NCBI GenBank assembly: GCA_045644605.1
Contig: JAZRHB010000114.1
Span: 1-21,411, forward strand
Length of the DNA stretch: 21,411 nucleotides
Direction: 5' to 3'
DNA from: RGIG4103 sp045644605
Lineage (GTDB): Bacteria > Bacillota > Clostridia > RUG12999
Positions within the stretch are counted from its first letter, which is position 1, and each line of letters starts with the position of its first letter. The notes under the pieces are model-generated. The model made no database searches. It was given only the letters and a program-made list of their open reading frames with translations, and was not told the origin of the DNA. Shown here in pieces: positions 14,399 to 21,411 of this stretch. The translations under genes and the position numbers were made by a program.

Positions 14399-15205
14399 AT
14401 GCAGTTTTTAAAGACAAACATAGTAGGTTTCCCAGGGCTTGGACTTGAATTTAATATAAATTCTGTTGCATTCAACCTTTTTGGTAAAGATATATATTGG
14501 TACGGTATTATAATAGCGGTTGGTTTTGCACTTGCGTTGTGGTATGCACTGTCGCAGGAAAAGCGTGTTGGTTTTCCTAAAGATACGGTTACAGATTTGG
14601 TGCTTCTTTGTGTGCCTGTTGCAATTATCTGTGCCAGAATTTATTTTGTTGCGTTTAAATGGTCGGACTATGCCGGTGATTTTCTTAAAATGATTGCAAT
14701 ATGGGATGGAGGTATTGCCATTTACGGCGGACTTATCGGCGGATTTGCTACAGGTCTTATATATTGCAAGCTTAAAAAATTTAACTTTTATAAGGTTGCA
14801 GATATTGTCGCTCCGGCAATTCTTATAGGACAGGCAATAGGAAGATTCGGTAACTTTGTAAATGCTGAAGCACACGGGGGAATCACAAATTTGCCATGGA
14901 GAATGAGCATTGTTGAAACTTCGGGAACATTCTGTTATCATCCTACGTTTTTATACGAATCACTTTGGAATATAACGGGATTTGTAATTCTTCACCTGCT
15001 CCGCAGGAAAAAACCATTTGACGGATTTTTCCTTTGGGCATATGTTTTTTGGTATGGACTTGGCAGGGTATGGATTGAAGGAATGCGTACAGACAGTCTT
15101 ATGCTTGGAAGCCTGCGTATTTCACAGGTTATTGCAGGTATTTGCATAATCGTTTCTGTGGTTATAATAATTATTAAATGGAAGAAAAGTAAATGTGAGG
15201 GGTAA
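14399..15205 (+). CDS. lgt: Prolipoprotein diacylglyceryl transferase
   Basis: Integral membrane enzyme that moves a diacylglyceryl group from phosphatidylglycerol to the lipobox cysteine of prolipoproteins, the first step of lipoprotein maturation. The 268 residues show about seven hydrophobic helices. The Lgt signature Gly-Arg149-Phe-Gly-Asn-Phe-Val-Asn-Ala-Glu157 is present, as are the Ile-Tyr-Trp-Tyr-Gly segment early on and Gly-Arg223-Val-Trp-Ile-Glu227-Gly near the C-terminus, which correspond to the essential Arg and Glu residues of E. coli Lgt. The position of E. coli His103 is Tyr109 (Ala-Ile-Tyr-Gly-Gly). The gene has its own promoter and sits two bases before the DnaD-like gene, with which it is probably cotranscribed. 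Confidence 0.95.
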   Translation: MQFLKTNIVGFPGLGLEFNINSVAFNLFGKDIYWYGIIIAVGFALALWYALSQEKRVGFPKDTVTDLVLLCVPVAIICARIYFVAFKWSDYAGDFLKMIAIWDGGIAIYGGLIGGFATGLIYCKLKKFNFYKVADIVAPAILIGQAIGRFGNFVNAEAHGGITNLPWRMSIVETSGTFCYHPTFLYESLWNITGFVILHLLRRKKPFDGFFLWAYVFWYGLGRVWIEGMRTDSLMLGSLRISQVIAGICIIVSVVIIIIKWKKSKCEG

Positions 15206-15207
15206 AA

Positions 15208-16194
15208 ATGGCCTATTCAAAGGTAAAATCGGATGTGGGGACAATTGCAATTCCGAAAAGCTTTATAGATAAATATTTGTGTTCGGCAGATGGCAGTTTT
15301 GTTAAAGTATATCTGCTTGGACTTTCTCAGTGCGAAACTGATAAATATATGCCTCCGGCAGAGTTTGCAAATGAGCTTTCCATGCTTTTGTCAGATGTAA
15401 TCCGTGCGTGGGAATATTGGGAATCGCAAGGGCTTGTCAGAATTACATATAAGAGTAAAGATAGAACAGAGTTTGATATTGAGTTTCAGGAAAAATCAGC
15501 AAAGCAGGAACTTAAACCGGAAACAAAACCGGTTTATACCGCAAACGAAATTTATTCCTGTGCAGCTGAAAGTATGGAACTTAAAGAGATGTTTGCTGTT
15601 TCTGAAAAAATTCTTGGCAAACATTTAAGCTCGACAGATATAAATGTAATCTACAGCTTATATGATTATTACAGATTGCCGGCAGATGTAATACCGATGC
15701 TTCTTATGTATTGTGTAAAAATCGGCAAAAAAAGTATGCGCCAGATTGAAAAAACGGCGCAGGACTGGGTTGATAAGGGGATAGATACCCTTGAACGCAC
15801 AGAAAAGCATATCAGAAAAATGGAGCGTTATAACAATAAGCTTAATAAAGTCAAATCCGTATTTGGCATATGTGACAGAGCATTTACACCAACCGAAGAA
15901 AAATATATCGGAGCATGGATTGAACAAATGAATATGTCGGTTGAGCTTATAGCCTATGCGTATGACATAACGGTTGTAAATACGGGCAAGCTTTCGGTTA
16001 GGTATATGGATAAAATACTTGCTGATTGGCACGAAAACGGAATCAAGACACCGCAGCAGGCTAATGAATATAAAAACTTAAGGAAACCGCAGAGTAAACG
16101 TACGAAAAACGATTGTGATTTTGAAAACGGCGATTTTGATTATGCGGCACTTGAAGCAAGAGCGCTTGGCAAAAATAAGGATGTGAAAAAATGA
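15208..16194 (+). CDS. DnaD-domain primosomal protein
   Basis: A 328-residue protein with a winged-helix-like N-terminal region (about 1-100) and two successive DnaD/DnaB C-terminal-type domains (about 125-195 and 215-285). The signature Tyr266-x-x-x-Ile270-Leu-x-x-Trp274-x-x-x-Gly278-Ile is intact in the second copy and degenerate in the first (Asp-Trp-x-x-Lys-Gly-Ile near 186-192). In Bacillota such proteins remodel DNA and help load the replicative helicase at origins or restart sites. The charged C-terminal tail (about 290-328) looks disordered. The ATG follows AGGGG. It overlaps the helicase-loader gene by four bases (ATGA), a strong sign of coupled function. It could be called DnaD, but phage-type DnaD paralogues exist, so I leave the symbol blank. 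Confidence 0.88.
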   Translation: MAYSKVKSDVGTIAIPKSFIDKYLCSADGSFVKVYLLGLSQCETDKYMPPAEFANELSMLLSDVIRAWEYWESQGLVRITYKSKDRTEFDIEFQEKSAKQELKPETKPVYTANEIYSCAAESMELKEMFAVSEKILGKHLSSTDINVIYSLYDYYRLPADVIPMLLMYCVKIGKKSMRQIEKTAQDWVDKGIDTLERTEKHIRKMERYNNKLNKVKSVFGICDRAFTPTEEKYIGAWIEQMNMSVELIAYAYDITVVNTGKLSVRYMDKILADWHENGIKTPQQANEYKNLRKPQSKRTKNDCDFENGDFDYAALEARALGKNKDVKK

Positions 16195-17180
16195 TATACA
16201 ATAAATCGGTTTACGAACCTGTTAAAAGTGAATTTGCTGAAAGACGAGTGATTGCAAGAAGAAGGCTTGCATCCCGCAGGGAAGAGGTTTATGCAAAATT
16301 ACCCCGAGTGCGTGAAATAGATAGGGAAATTGAAACCACAGGTCTTCGTATTACGAAACTTGCTCTTTCCGGAAGAGCAGATGTTGATGCAGCAATTGCC
16401 GAAATAAAAGAAAATACGGCAAGACTTAAAGCGGAAAGAAAAGAGCTTCTTGAATCAGCAGGATTTGCAGAAGATTATATGACAAATGTATATGCGTGCA
16501 ATAAATGTAAAGACACAGGCGCAGTAGATGGCGAAATGTGCGAATGTTTTAAAAATGAACTTATTAAAATAACACTTCAGAACTCCAATATTGCTCCATC
16601 GCTTTCGAAACTAACTTTTGATGATTTTGATATAAACTATTACCCCAACAAATCAGATGAAGAAGGAAATAATCCTCGTATGCAGATGAATAATATTCTT
16701 GCTGCCTGCGTGGAATTTATTGAAAACTTTAATAAACCGGGAAATAAGAATATGCTTTTTTTCGGCAATACCGGACTTGGTAAAACCTTTGTGACTTCTG
16801 CTGTTTCAAACGAGATTGCAAAAAAAGGTGCAAGTGTTATGTATTATACTGCACGAGAGCTTTTTACAATGCTGACAGACAGCGCCTTTTCAGCAGATGA
16901 AGAACTTAAACAACAAAGTAAATGGGTATACGAGGTTGATCTTCTTATAATCGATGACCTTGGCAGTGAAAATGTAAATCAGTATACAACAGCATCGTTT
17001 TTTGATATTTTAAATGCAAGACTTATTTCTGGTAAACAAATGATAATAAATACAAACCTGAATATGAGTGAACTTAAAAATACATATTCAGCACGTATTT
17101 TTTCAAGACTTACGGATTTCAATATCCTTAAGTTTATTGGTGAAGATATCCGTGTAAAAAGAAATATTGAAGGAAAATAA
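16191..17180 (+). CDS. Helicase loader ATPase (DnaI/DnaC type)
   Basis: AAA+ ATPase of 329 residues that probably loads the replicative hexameric helicase. The N-terminal about 90 residues are charged and helical, consistent with a coiled coil that contacts the helicase. A Cys103-x-x-Cys106 and Cys117-x-Cys119 cluster looks like a zinc site, as in B. subtilis DnaI. The ATPase core has Walker A Gly-Asn-Thr-Gly-Leu-Gly-Lys-Thr (192-199), Walker B Leu-Ile-Ile-Asp-Asp (252-256), a sensor Asn in Ile-Asn-Thr-Asn near 288, and a likely arginine finger in Ser-Ala-Arg-Ile-Phe-Ser-Arg-Leu (300-307). The related IstB transposition protein is excluded by length, by the zinc cluster and by the lack of any transposase. 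The start overlaps the DnaD-like gene. Confidence 0.9.
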   Translation: MIYNKSVYEPVKSEFAERRVIARRRLASRREEVYAKLPRVREIDREIETTGLRITKLALSGRADVDAAIAEIKENTARLKAERKELLESAGFAEDYMTNVYACNKCKDTGAVDGEMCECFKNELIKITLQNSNIAPSLSKLTFDDFDINYYPNKSDEEGNNPRMQMNNILAACVEFIENFNKPGNKNMLFFGNTGLGKTFVTSAVSNEIAKKGASVMYYTARELFTMLTDSAFSADEELKQQSKWVYEVDLLIIDDLGSENVNQYTTASFFDILNARLISGKQMIINTNLNMSELKNTYSARIFSRLTDFNILKFIGEDIRVKRNIEGK

Positions 17181-17198
17181 ATAAATTTAAAAAAAGTA

Positions 17199-17227
17199 TT
17201 GCTATTTTTTAGAAGTTGTGTTATAAT
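17199..17227 (+). promoter_or_regulatory. Sigma-A promoter of the rimP-nusA-infB operon
   Basis: TTGCTA (-35, 17199-17204) and TATAAT (-10, 17222-17227) with a 17-base spacer. It starts 18 bases after the helicase loader stop. The predicted transcript start near 17234 gives a leader of about 70 bases before rimP that contains the hairpin at 17251-17280. Confidence 0.75.
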
Positions 17228-17250
17228 AACTATGATGATAACATTAGGGT

Positions 17251-17284
17251 AATGAGTGGGCTTGAAAAAGTCCACTCATTTTAG
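17251..17284 (+). promoter_or_regulatory. Leader hairpin with short U-run before rimP (candidate attenuator)
   Basis: A 13-base-pair stem pairs 17251-17263 with 17268-17280, with one G-U pair (17260/17271), closed by a GAAA tetraloop. It is followed at once by T residues, making TTTT at 17279-17282, then AGTT. Placed between the promoter and the rimP start, it resembles an intrinsic terminator with a weak U-tract. It could instead end the upstream dnaD/loader transcript, or do both. Confidence 0.7.
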
Positions 17285-17304
17285 TTAAAAAGGTGGTGCA
17301 TTCT

Positions 17305-17760
17305 ATGAATAAAACAGAAAAGAGGGTTTATGACCTTGCTTCTCCTGTTGCGGAGGATTTCGGCTGCTACATCTATGCGGTTGAATTTGTAAAAGAAGGT
17401 CCGGATAAACATCTTATAATTTATGCCGATAAAGAAGACGGCATTTCAATAACTGATTGTGAGGATATCAGCAGAGCGGTGAATAACCTGCTTGATAAGG
17501 ATGATTTTATTGAAGAAAAATATATTCTTGAAGTATCTTCTCCGGGTGTTGAAAGAAAGCTTACGGAAGACTGGCACTTTGAAAAATATATCGGAAGCAG
17601 TGTTGAGGTAAGTCTTTATTCTCCGATAAACGGCAGTAAAAAGCATATCGGAACACTTTCCGGATATGCGGACGGGAAGATTATTCTTGACGTAAACGGC
17701 GAAACAATTGTGTTTGATAAAAAAGCTGTGGGCAGCGTAAATATACATTTTGAATTTTAA
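17305..17760 (+). CDS. rimP: Ribosome maturation factor RimP
   Basis: Assists assembly of the 30S ribosomal subunit. At 151 residues it has the family length, with the signature Leu-Glu-Val-Ser-Ser-Pro-Gly at 75-81 joining the N-terminal alpha/beta domain to the C-terminal SH3-like barrel. I choose ATG 17305, which has AGGTGG at 17291-17296 eight bases upstream. A GTG four codons earlier (17293) lies within that site. It is the first gene of the operon, in the order usual for Bacillota, and 18 bases precede nusA. Confidence 0.95.
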   Translation: MNKTEKRVYDLASPVAEDFGCYIYAVEFVKEGPDKHLIIYADKEDGISITDCEDISRAVNNLLDKDDFIEEKYILEVSSPGVERKLTEDWHFEKYIGSSVEVSLYSPINGSKKHIGTLSGYADGKIILDVNGETIVFDKKAVGSVNIHFEF

Positions 17761-17778
17761 TAAGGGGGAATAGAAAAA

Positions 17779-18900
17779 ATGAAAAACGAATTTGGCGAAG
17801 CTCTTGCTTCATTAGAAAAGGATAAAGGCATTAAAAAGGATTATATCCTTGATGCACTTAAAACAGCACTTGTACACGCGTACAAGAAAAACTACAAGGA
17901 AGATAAGGATACTGAAATTGAAATCCGCATGGATGACAACGGCGGTAACGTAAAAGTTATTGCAAAAAAACTTGTTGTGGAAGAATATAACGAAGAATCT
18001 GAAACATCGGAAATTCTTCTTGAAGATGCAAAGAAAATCAAAGCAAGAGCAAAAGTAGGCGACACTCTTGAAATAGAAATTTTGCCGAAAAACTTTGGAC
18101 ATATTGCAGCACAGACAGCAAAACAGATTATACTTCAGAAAATCAGAGAAGCTGAAAGAGAACAGCTTATCCGCGATTTCAACATTTCAACAGGCGATAT
18201 CATAAACGGCACCGTTGATAGAATTGAAAGAGTGGAATTCCGTCCAAAAGACGGTATAGTAAAAGCAGATGCAAAACCGAGATACAACGTAATTGTAAAC
18301 ATCGGTAAAGTTGAAGCACATATTCCGTCAAAAGGACAGACACCGGGTGAAGCATATACACACGGACAGAAACTTACTGTTTTTGTGGCGGATATCAATA
18401 ATACACCGAGAGGACCTTATGTTCAGGTTTCAAGAACAGCACCTGAACTTGTTTCAAAACTTTTCGAAAGAGAAGTTCCTGAAATCAAAGAAGGAATTGT
18501 TGAAATCAAATCCGTATCCCGTGAAGCAGGGGTAAGAAGCAAAATTGCAGTTCTTTCAAATGATGCTGATGTTGAACCGATAGGTGCATGCGTAGGAACT
18601 CACGGTAACAGAGTTAATATTGTTGTTGAAGAACTTGGCGGAGAAAAAGTTGATATTGTTAAATACAGCGAAAATCCGGAAGAATTTATTGCAGCTGCAA
18701 TTTCTCCTGCAAAAGCAATCAGCGTAACGGTTAACCAGGTAGCTTTTGAAGAAGGCAGAAAAGAAGCGGAAGTTATTGTTGATGAATCCCAGCTTTCTCT
18801 TGCAATCGGTAAAGAAGGTCTTAACGCAAAGCTTGCAGCAAGACTTACCGGATGGAAGATTGATATCAAAAGCGGAAAATCAGAAGCTGATGGTGAATAA
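17779..18900 (+). CDS. nusA: Transcription termination/antitermination factor NusA
   Basis: Binds RNA polymerase and nascent RNA and modulates pausing, termination and antitermination. The 373-residue product has the N-terminal polymerase-binding domain (about 1-130), the S1 domain (about 137-215), and two KH domains. The KH signatures are Gly-Ala-Cys-Val-Gly-Thr-His-Gly-Asn-Arg-Val, near 273-283, and Leu-Ser-Leu-Ala-Ile-Gly-Lys-Glu-Gly-Leu-Asn, near 339-349. There are no C-terminal acidic repeats, as is normal for Gram-positive NusA. The S1 domain carries roughly ten extra residues (around 154-168, Arg-Pro-Lys-Asp-Gly onward) compared with the compact form I know from other Bacillota. The ATG follows an AAGGGGG site. 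The gap to ylxR is two bases. Confidence 0.97.
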   Translation: MKNEFGEALASLEKDKGIKKDYILDALKTALVHAYKKNYKEDKDTEIEIRMDDNGGNVKVIAKKLVVEEYNEESETSEILLEDAKKIKARAKVGDTLEIEILPKNFGHIAAQTAKQIILQKIREAEREQLIRDFNISTGDIINGTVDRIERVEFRPKDGIVKADAKPRYNVIVNIGKVEAHIPSKGQTPGEAYTHGQKLTVFVADINNTPRGPYVQVSRTAPELVSKLFEREVPEIKEGIVEIKSVSREAGVRSKIAVLSNDADVEPIGACVGTHGNRVNIVVEELGGEKVDIVKYSENPEEFIAAAISPAKAISVTVNQVAFEEGRKEAEVIVDESQLSLAIGKEGLNAKLAARLTGWKIDIKSGKSEADGE

Positions 18901-18902
18901 TA

Positions 18903-19166
18903 ATGATAAAAAAGGTACCTAACAGAAAATGTATAGTATGCGGGCAAATGAAAGAAAAGCACGAACTTATACGTGTTGTCAAAACCGCATCGGGAGAAAT
19001 ATCTGTTGATATTGGCGGCAAAGCAAACGGCAGAGGATGCTATGTTTGCAAAAATGAAAAATGTATTTCATCCGCCAGAAAAGGAAAGCGCATTGAACGT
19101 TCATTTGCAACGAGCGTTCCCGACGAAGTTTATAATACACTTGAAAAGGTGATACAGAGTGAATAA
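18903..19166 (+). CDS. ylxR: YlxR/RnpM family RNA-binding protein
   Basis: A basic 87-residue protein of the YlxR (DUF448) family. It shows the Arg-Lys-Cys-Ile-Val-Cys start and the Gly-Arg-Gly-Cys-Tyr-Val-Cys motif, where the usual residue before Tyr-Val-Cys is Ala. In B. subtilis this family has been linked to RNase P and renamed RnpM. The location between nusA and ylxQ is the canonical one. The ATG follows nusA by two bases, and its 3' end overlaps ylxQ by 8 bases. Confidence 0.93.
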   Translation: MIKKVPNRKCIVCGQMKEKHELIRVVKTASGEISVDIGGKANGRGCYVCKNEKCISSARKGKRIERSFATSVPDEVYNTLEKVIQSE

Positions 19167-19476
19167 CGAAAAAGCATTAAGACTTATAGGACTGTGCCGG
19201 CGTTCAGGAAACTGTGCCTGCGGCGCAACGCAAGCTGAATATGCAATAAAAAGCGGCAAAGCAAAGCTTCTTATAATAACAGAAGATTGCGGGGATGCCA
19301 CGAAAGAAAAATTTATCGGATTTGCAGAAAAAAATCAGGTAAAATATATGCTTGTGTTTGACAAACGCGCGCTTGGCAAAGCAGTAAGCTATAAGGAATT
19401 ATCGCTTGTTTGTATTACGGATGAAAACTTTGCACACGGAATACTAAAATGCGCAGAAGAAATGGAGGAGATTTAA
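19159..19476 (+). CDS. ylxQ: L7Ae-family ribosomal-type RNA-binding protein YlxQ
   Basis: A 105-residue member of the L7Ae/L30e superfamily, whose members bind kink-turn RNA. The typical early segment Gly-Leu-Cys-Arg-Arg-Ser-Gly, Gly-Ala-Thr-Gln-Ala, and Ala-Lys-Leu-Leu-Ile-Ile-Thr-Glu-Asp are present. The start is GTG at 19159, inside the end of ylxR, supported by an AAAGGTGAT site at about 19145-19153. It ends directly against infB: the TAA at 19474-19476 is followed at once by ATG. Precise role unknown in the family. Confidence 0.92.
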   Translation: MNNEKALRLIGLCRRSGNCACGATQAEYAIKSGKAKLLIITEDCGDATKEKFIGFAEKNQVKYMLVFDKRALGKAVSYKELSLVCITDENFAHGILKCAEEMEEI

Positions 19477-21411
19477 ATGGCTAAAATAAAAATAAGTGAG
19501 CTTGGTAAGATATTTAATATTTCAGGTAAAGAAATAATAGCATTACTTAAAGATTTTGGTATAGAAAAGAAATCAACAACAAGCAGTCTTGAGGATGATC
19601 AGCTCAATTTGCTTGTTGAAATACTTACCCAAAAGTTTGACGACGGTTCTCCGATTGATATGGAAAGAAAAGCACCCGAACCGATAAAAGAAGAAAAACC
19701 GGCAAAGAAAAAGGAAAAACCGGAAGTTATAGAAGAAACTGTGCCGGAAGAAAAAGAAGAAAAACCTGAAAGAACATCAAGACACGTTGATACAAGAGCT
19801 AATGCCGTAGACCTTAAAAAATATGACGAAGCAGATAGAATTCAGGATATCCTTCCGGATATGGATGATTCTGCTCAGGGCAAACAGAAAATCAAAAAGG
19901 GCGGCAAAAATAATAAAAAAGACAAACCCGAAAATTTTGAAAAAATACAGAAACCGGTTAAACAGAAAGAAGAAAAAATCCACGTTCTTATTCCGGATGA
20001 AATTACTGTTTCTGAACTTGCCGAAAGAATGGAAAAAGCTGCCGCAGAAGTAATAAAGAAGCTTATGATTCTCGGCATTATGGCATCAATAAATGACGTT
20101 ATTGACTTTGATACGGCATCTCTTGTTGCAGAAGATATGGGTGCGGAAGTTGAACGTGAAATCATTGTAACACAGGAAGACATTCTCTTCAACGATGTTG
20201 AAGATGACCCGTCCACATTGCTGCCTCGTCCGCCGGTTGTTGTTGTAATGGGTCACGTTGACCATGGTAAAACATCAATCCTTGACTCTATCAGAAAAAC
20301 ACAGGTAACAAAAGGCGAAGCAGGCGGTATTACCCAGCATATCGGTGCATACAGTGTTAAAGTTGATGACAGAATAATTACATTCCTTGACACACCGGGT
20401 CACGAAGCGTTCACAGCAATGCGACTCCGTGGTGCGCAAGTAACAGATATTGCAATTCTTGTTGTTGCTGCCGATGACGGTATTATGCCGCAGACAGTTG
20501 AAGCTATCAACCACGCAAAAGCTGCAGGTGTAACTGTTATTGTTGCAATCAACAAAATGGATAAACCAACAGCTAATCCGGACAGAGTTAAACAGGAGCT
20601 TACAGAATATGATCTTCTTCCTGAAGATTGGGGCGGAGATACAATATGTGTGCCTGTTTCAGCACTCACAGGCGACGGTATTGAAAACCTTCTTGAAATG
20701 GTACTTCTTGTTGCGGATATGAAAGAGCTTAAAGCTAATCCGAACAGAAATGCCAAAGGTGCGGTTATCGAATCAAGACTTGATAAATCCAAGGGTCCGG
20801 TTGCGACAATTCTTGTTCAGAATGGTACTCTTAAAGCAGGCGATTTTGTTGTTGCAGGAACATCAATTGGTAAAGTTCGTGCAATGACAGATGATAAAGG
20901 CAGAAAAATTACATCAGCAGGTCCGTCAACACCAGTTGAAATTCTTGGTCTTTCCGATGTTCCGGAAGGCGGGGATACACTTTACTGTGTTGATGATGAA
21001 AGAATGGCTAAAAATGTTGTTGAAGCACGTAAATTCAAGCTCAAAGAGGAAGAGCAGAACTCAAGAAAACTTGTTTCTCTTGATGACCTCTTTAACCAGA
21101 TTAATCAGGGTGAAGTAAAAGACCTTAATATCATCGTAAAGGCTGACGTTCAGGGTTCTGTTGAAGCGGTTAAACAGTCACTTCTTAAGCTTACAAATGA
21201 AGAAGTAAGAATTAACATTATCCACGGCGCAGTAGGTGCAGTAAACGAATCTGACGTAATGCTTGCGGATGCATCATACGCTATTATTGTCGGCTTCAAC
21301 GTAAGACCTACAAATGGTGCTATGGAATCTGCACAGGATAAGAAAGTTGACGTAAGACTTTACAGAGTTATCTATCAGGCAATTGAAGAAATTGAAGCAG
21401 CTATCAAAGGT
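19477..21411 (+). CDS. infB: Translation initiation factor IF-2 (partial, runs off the end)
   Basis: GTPase that brings initiator fMet-tRNA to the 30S subunit and promotes subunit joining. The first 645 codons are present, with no stop before the window end; about 200 more residues would be expected. The N-terminal IF2N helix domain (about 1-55) leads into a Lys/Glu-rich disordered linker (about 60-165) and a second IF2N-like region (about 170-235). The GTPase domain has G1 Gly-His-Val-Asp-His-Gly-Lys-Thr (259-266), G3 Asp-Thr-Pro-Gly-His (305-309) and G4 Asn-Lys-Met-Asp (359-362). Domain II follows from about 425, and the start of domain III is near 545-640. The ATG is preceded by GGAGGAG (19464-19470). 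It is the last recognised gene of the rimP operon in this window. Confidence 0.97.
   Translation, partial: MAKIKISELGKIFNISGKEIIALLKDFGIEKKSTTSSLEDDQLNLLVEILTQKFDDGSPIDMERKAPEPIKEEKPAKKKEKPEVIEETVPEEKEEKPERTSRHVDTRANAVDLKKYDEADRIQDILPDMDDSAQGKQKIKKGGKNNKKDKPENFEKIQKPVKQKEEKIHVLIPDEITVSELAERMEKAAAEVIKKLMILGIMASINDVIDFDTASLVAEDMGAEVEREIIVTQEDILFNDVEDDPSTLLPRPPVVVVMGHVDHGKTSILDSIRKTQVTKGEAGGITQHIGAYSVKVDDRIITFLDTPGHEAFTAMRLRGAQVTDIAILVVAADDGIMPQTVEAINHAKAAGVTVIVAINKMDKPTANPDRVKQELTEYDLLPEDWGGDTICVPVSALTGDGIENLLEMVLLVADMKELKANPNRNAKGAVIESRLDKSKGPVATILVQNGTLKAGDFVVAGTSIGKVRAMTDDKGRKITSAGPSTPVEILGLSDVPEGGDTLYCVDDERMAKNVVEARKFKLKEEEQNSRKLVSLDDLFNQINQGEVKDLNIIVKADVQGSVEAVKQSLLKLTNEEVRINIIHGAVGAVNESDVMLADASYAIIVGFNVRPTNGAMESAQDKKVDVRLYRVIYQAIEEIEAAIKG

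Noticed and set aside
16191..17180. IstB-type transposition helper
   Set aside because: The AAA+ core is similar, but the protein is longer than IstB, has an N-terminal zinc cluster, is coupled to a DnaD-like gene, and has no transposase or inverted repeats near it.
20275..20792. Minus-strand open frames opposite the infB GTPase domain
   Set aside because: These are complements of the highly conserved GTPase region. No initiation signals are seen and codon use is poor.

Overview
The window reads as a contiguous piece of a bacterial chromosome from a Gram-positive, AT-rich Bacillota, most likely class Clostridia. The evidence is the rimP-nusA-ylxR-ylxQ-infB operon, a DnaD-domain protein next to a DnaI/DnaC-type helicase loader, a short HisG with a separate HisZ, strong purine-rich ribosome binding sites, and clear sigma-A promoters. 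Nothing suggests a plasmid, phage or transposon. There is no rRNA, tRNA or CRISPR array, and I see no insertion sequence. The genus cannot be fixed from the sequence alone.

Region 1 (1-8708, + strand): the last codons of secA, then prfB, a MATE transporter, hisZ, hisG, hisH, hisA, hisF, hisIE and a rhamnulokinase-like rhaB. Gaps are about 20 bases or less and several genes overlap, so this is probably one long transcription unit, closed by a clear intrinsic terminator at 8681-8708. The his block holds the HisZG first enzyme, HisIE, HisA and the HisHF synthase. hisB, hisC and hisD are not in it. prfB has no programmed frameshift, unlike many bacteria.

Region 2 (8713-13147, - strand): an operon reading glmU-like uridylyltransferase, phosphohexomutase, UDP-sugar 4-epimerase, nagA, closed by its own terminator. 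The uridylyltransferase lacks the GlmU acetyltransferase domain. The four activities could interconvert GlcNAc-6-P, GlcNAc-1-P, UDP-GlcNAc and UDP-GalNAc without removing the acetyl group, with NagA as the exit to GlcN-6-P. That reading is inference. An AraC-family regulator with an unrecognised N-terminal region is divergently transcribed from a shared intergenic region holding two back-to-back promoters.

Region 3 (13157-17180, + strand): the AraC regulator, then lgt from its own promoter, a DnaD-like primosomal protein, and a helicase loader of the DnaI/DnaC type.

Region 4 (17199-21411, + strand): the rimP-nusA-ylxR-ylxQ-infB translation/transcription operon, with a promoter and a strong leader hairpin followed by a short U-run, a candidate NusA-responsive attenuator. 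infB runs off the window end.

Most of the window is ordinary core genome. I found no convincing new defence, mobile or RNA system. The points most worth a second look are the single-domain GlmU-like operon with its divergent regulator and the rimP leader hairpin.
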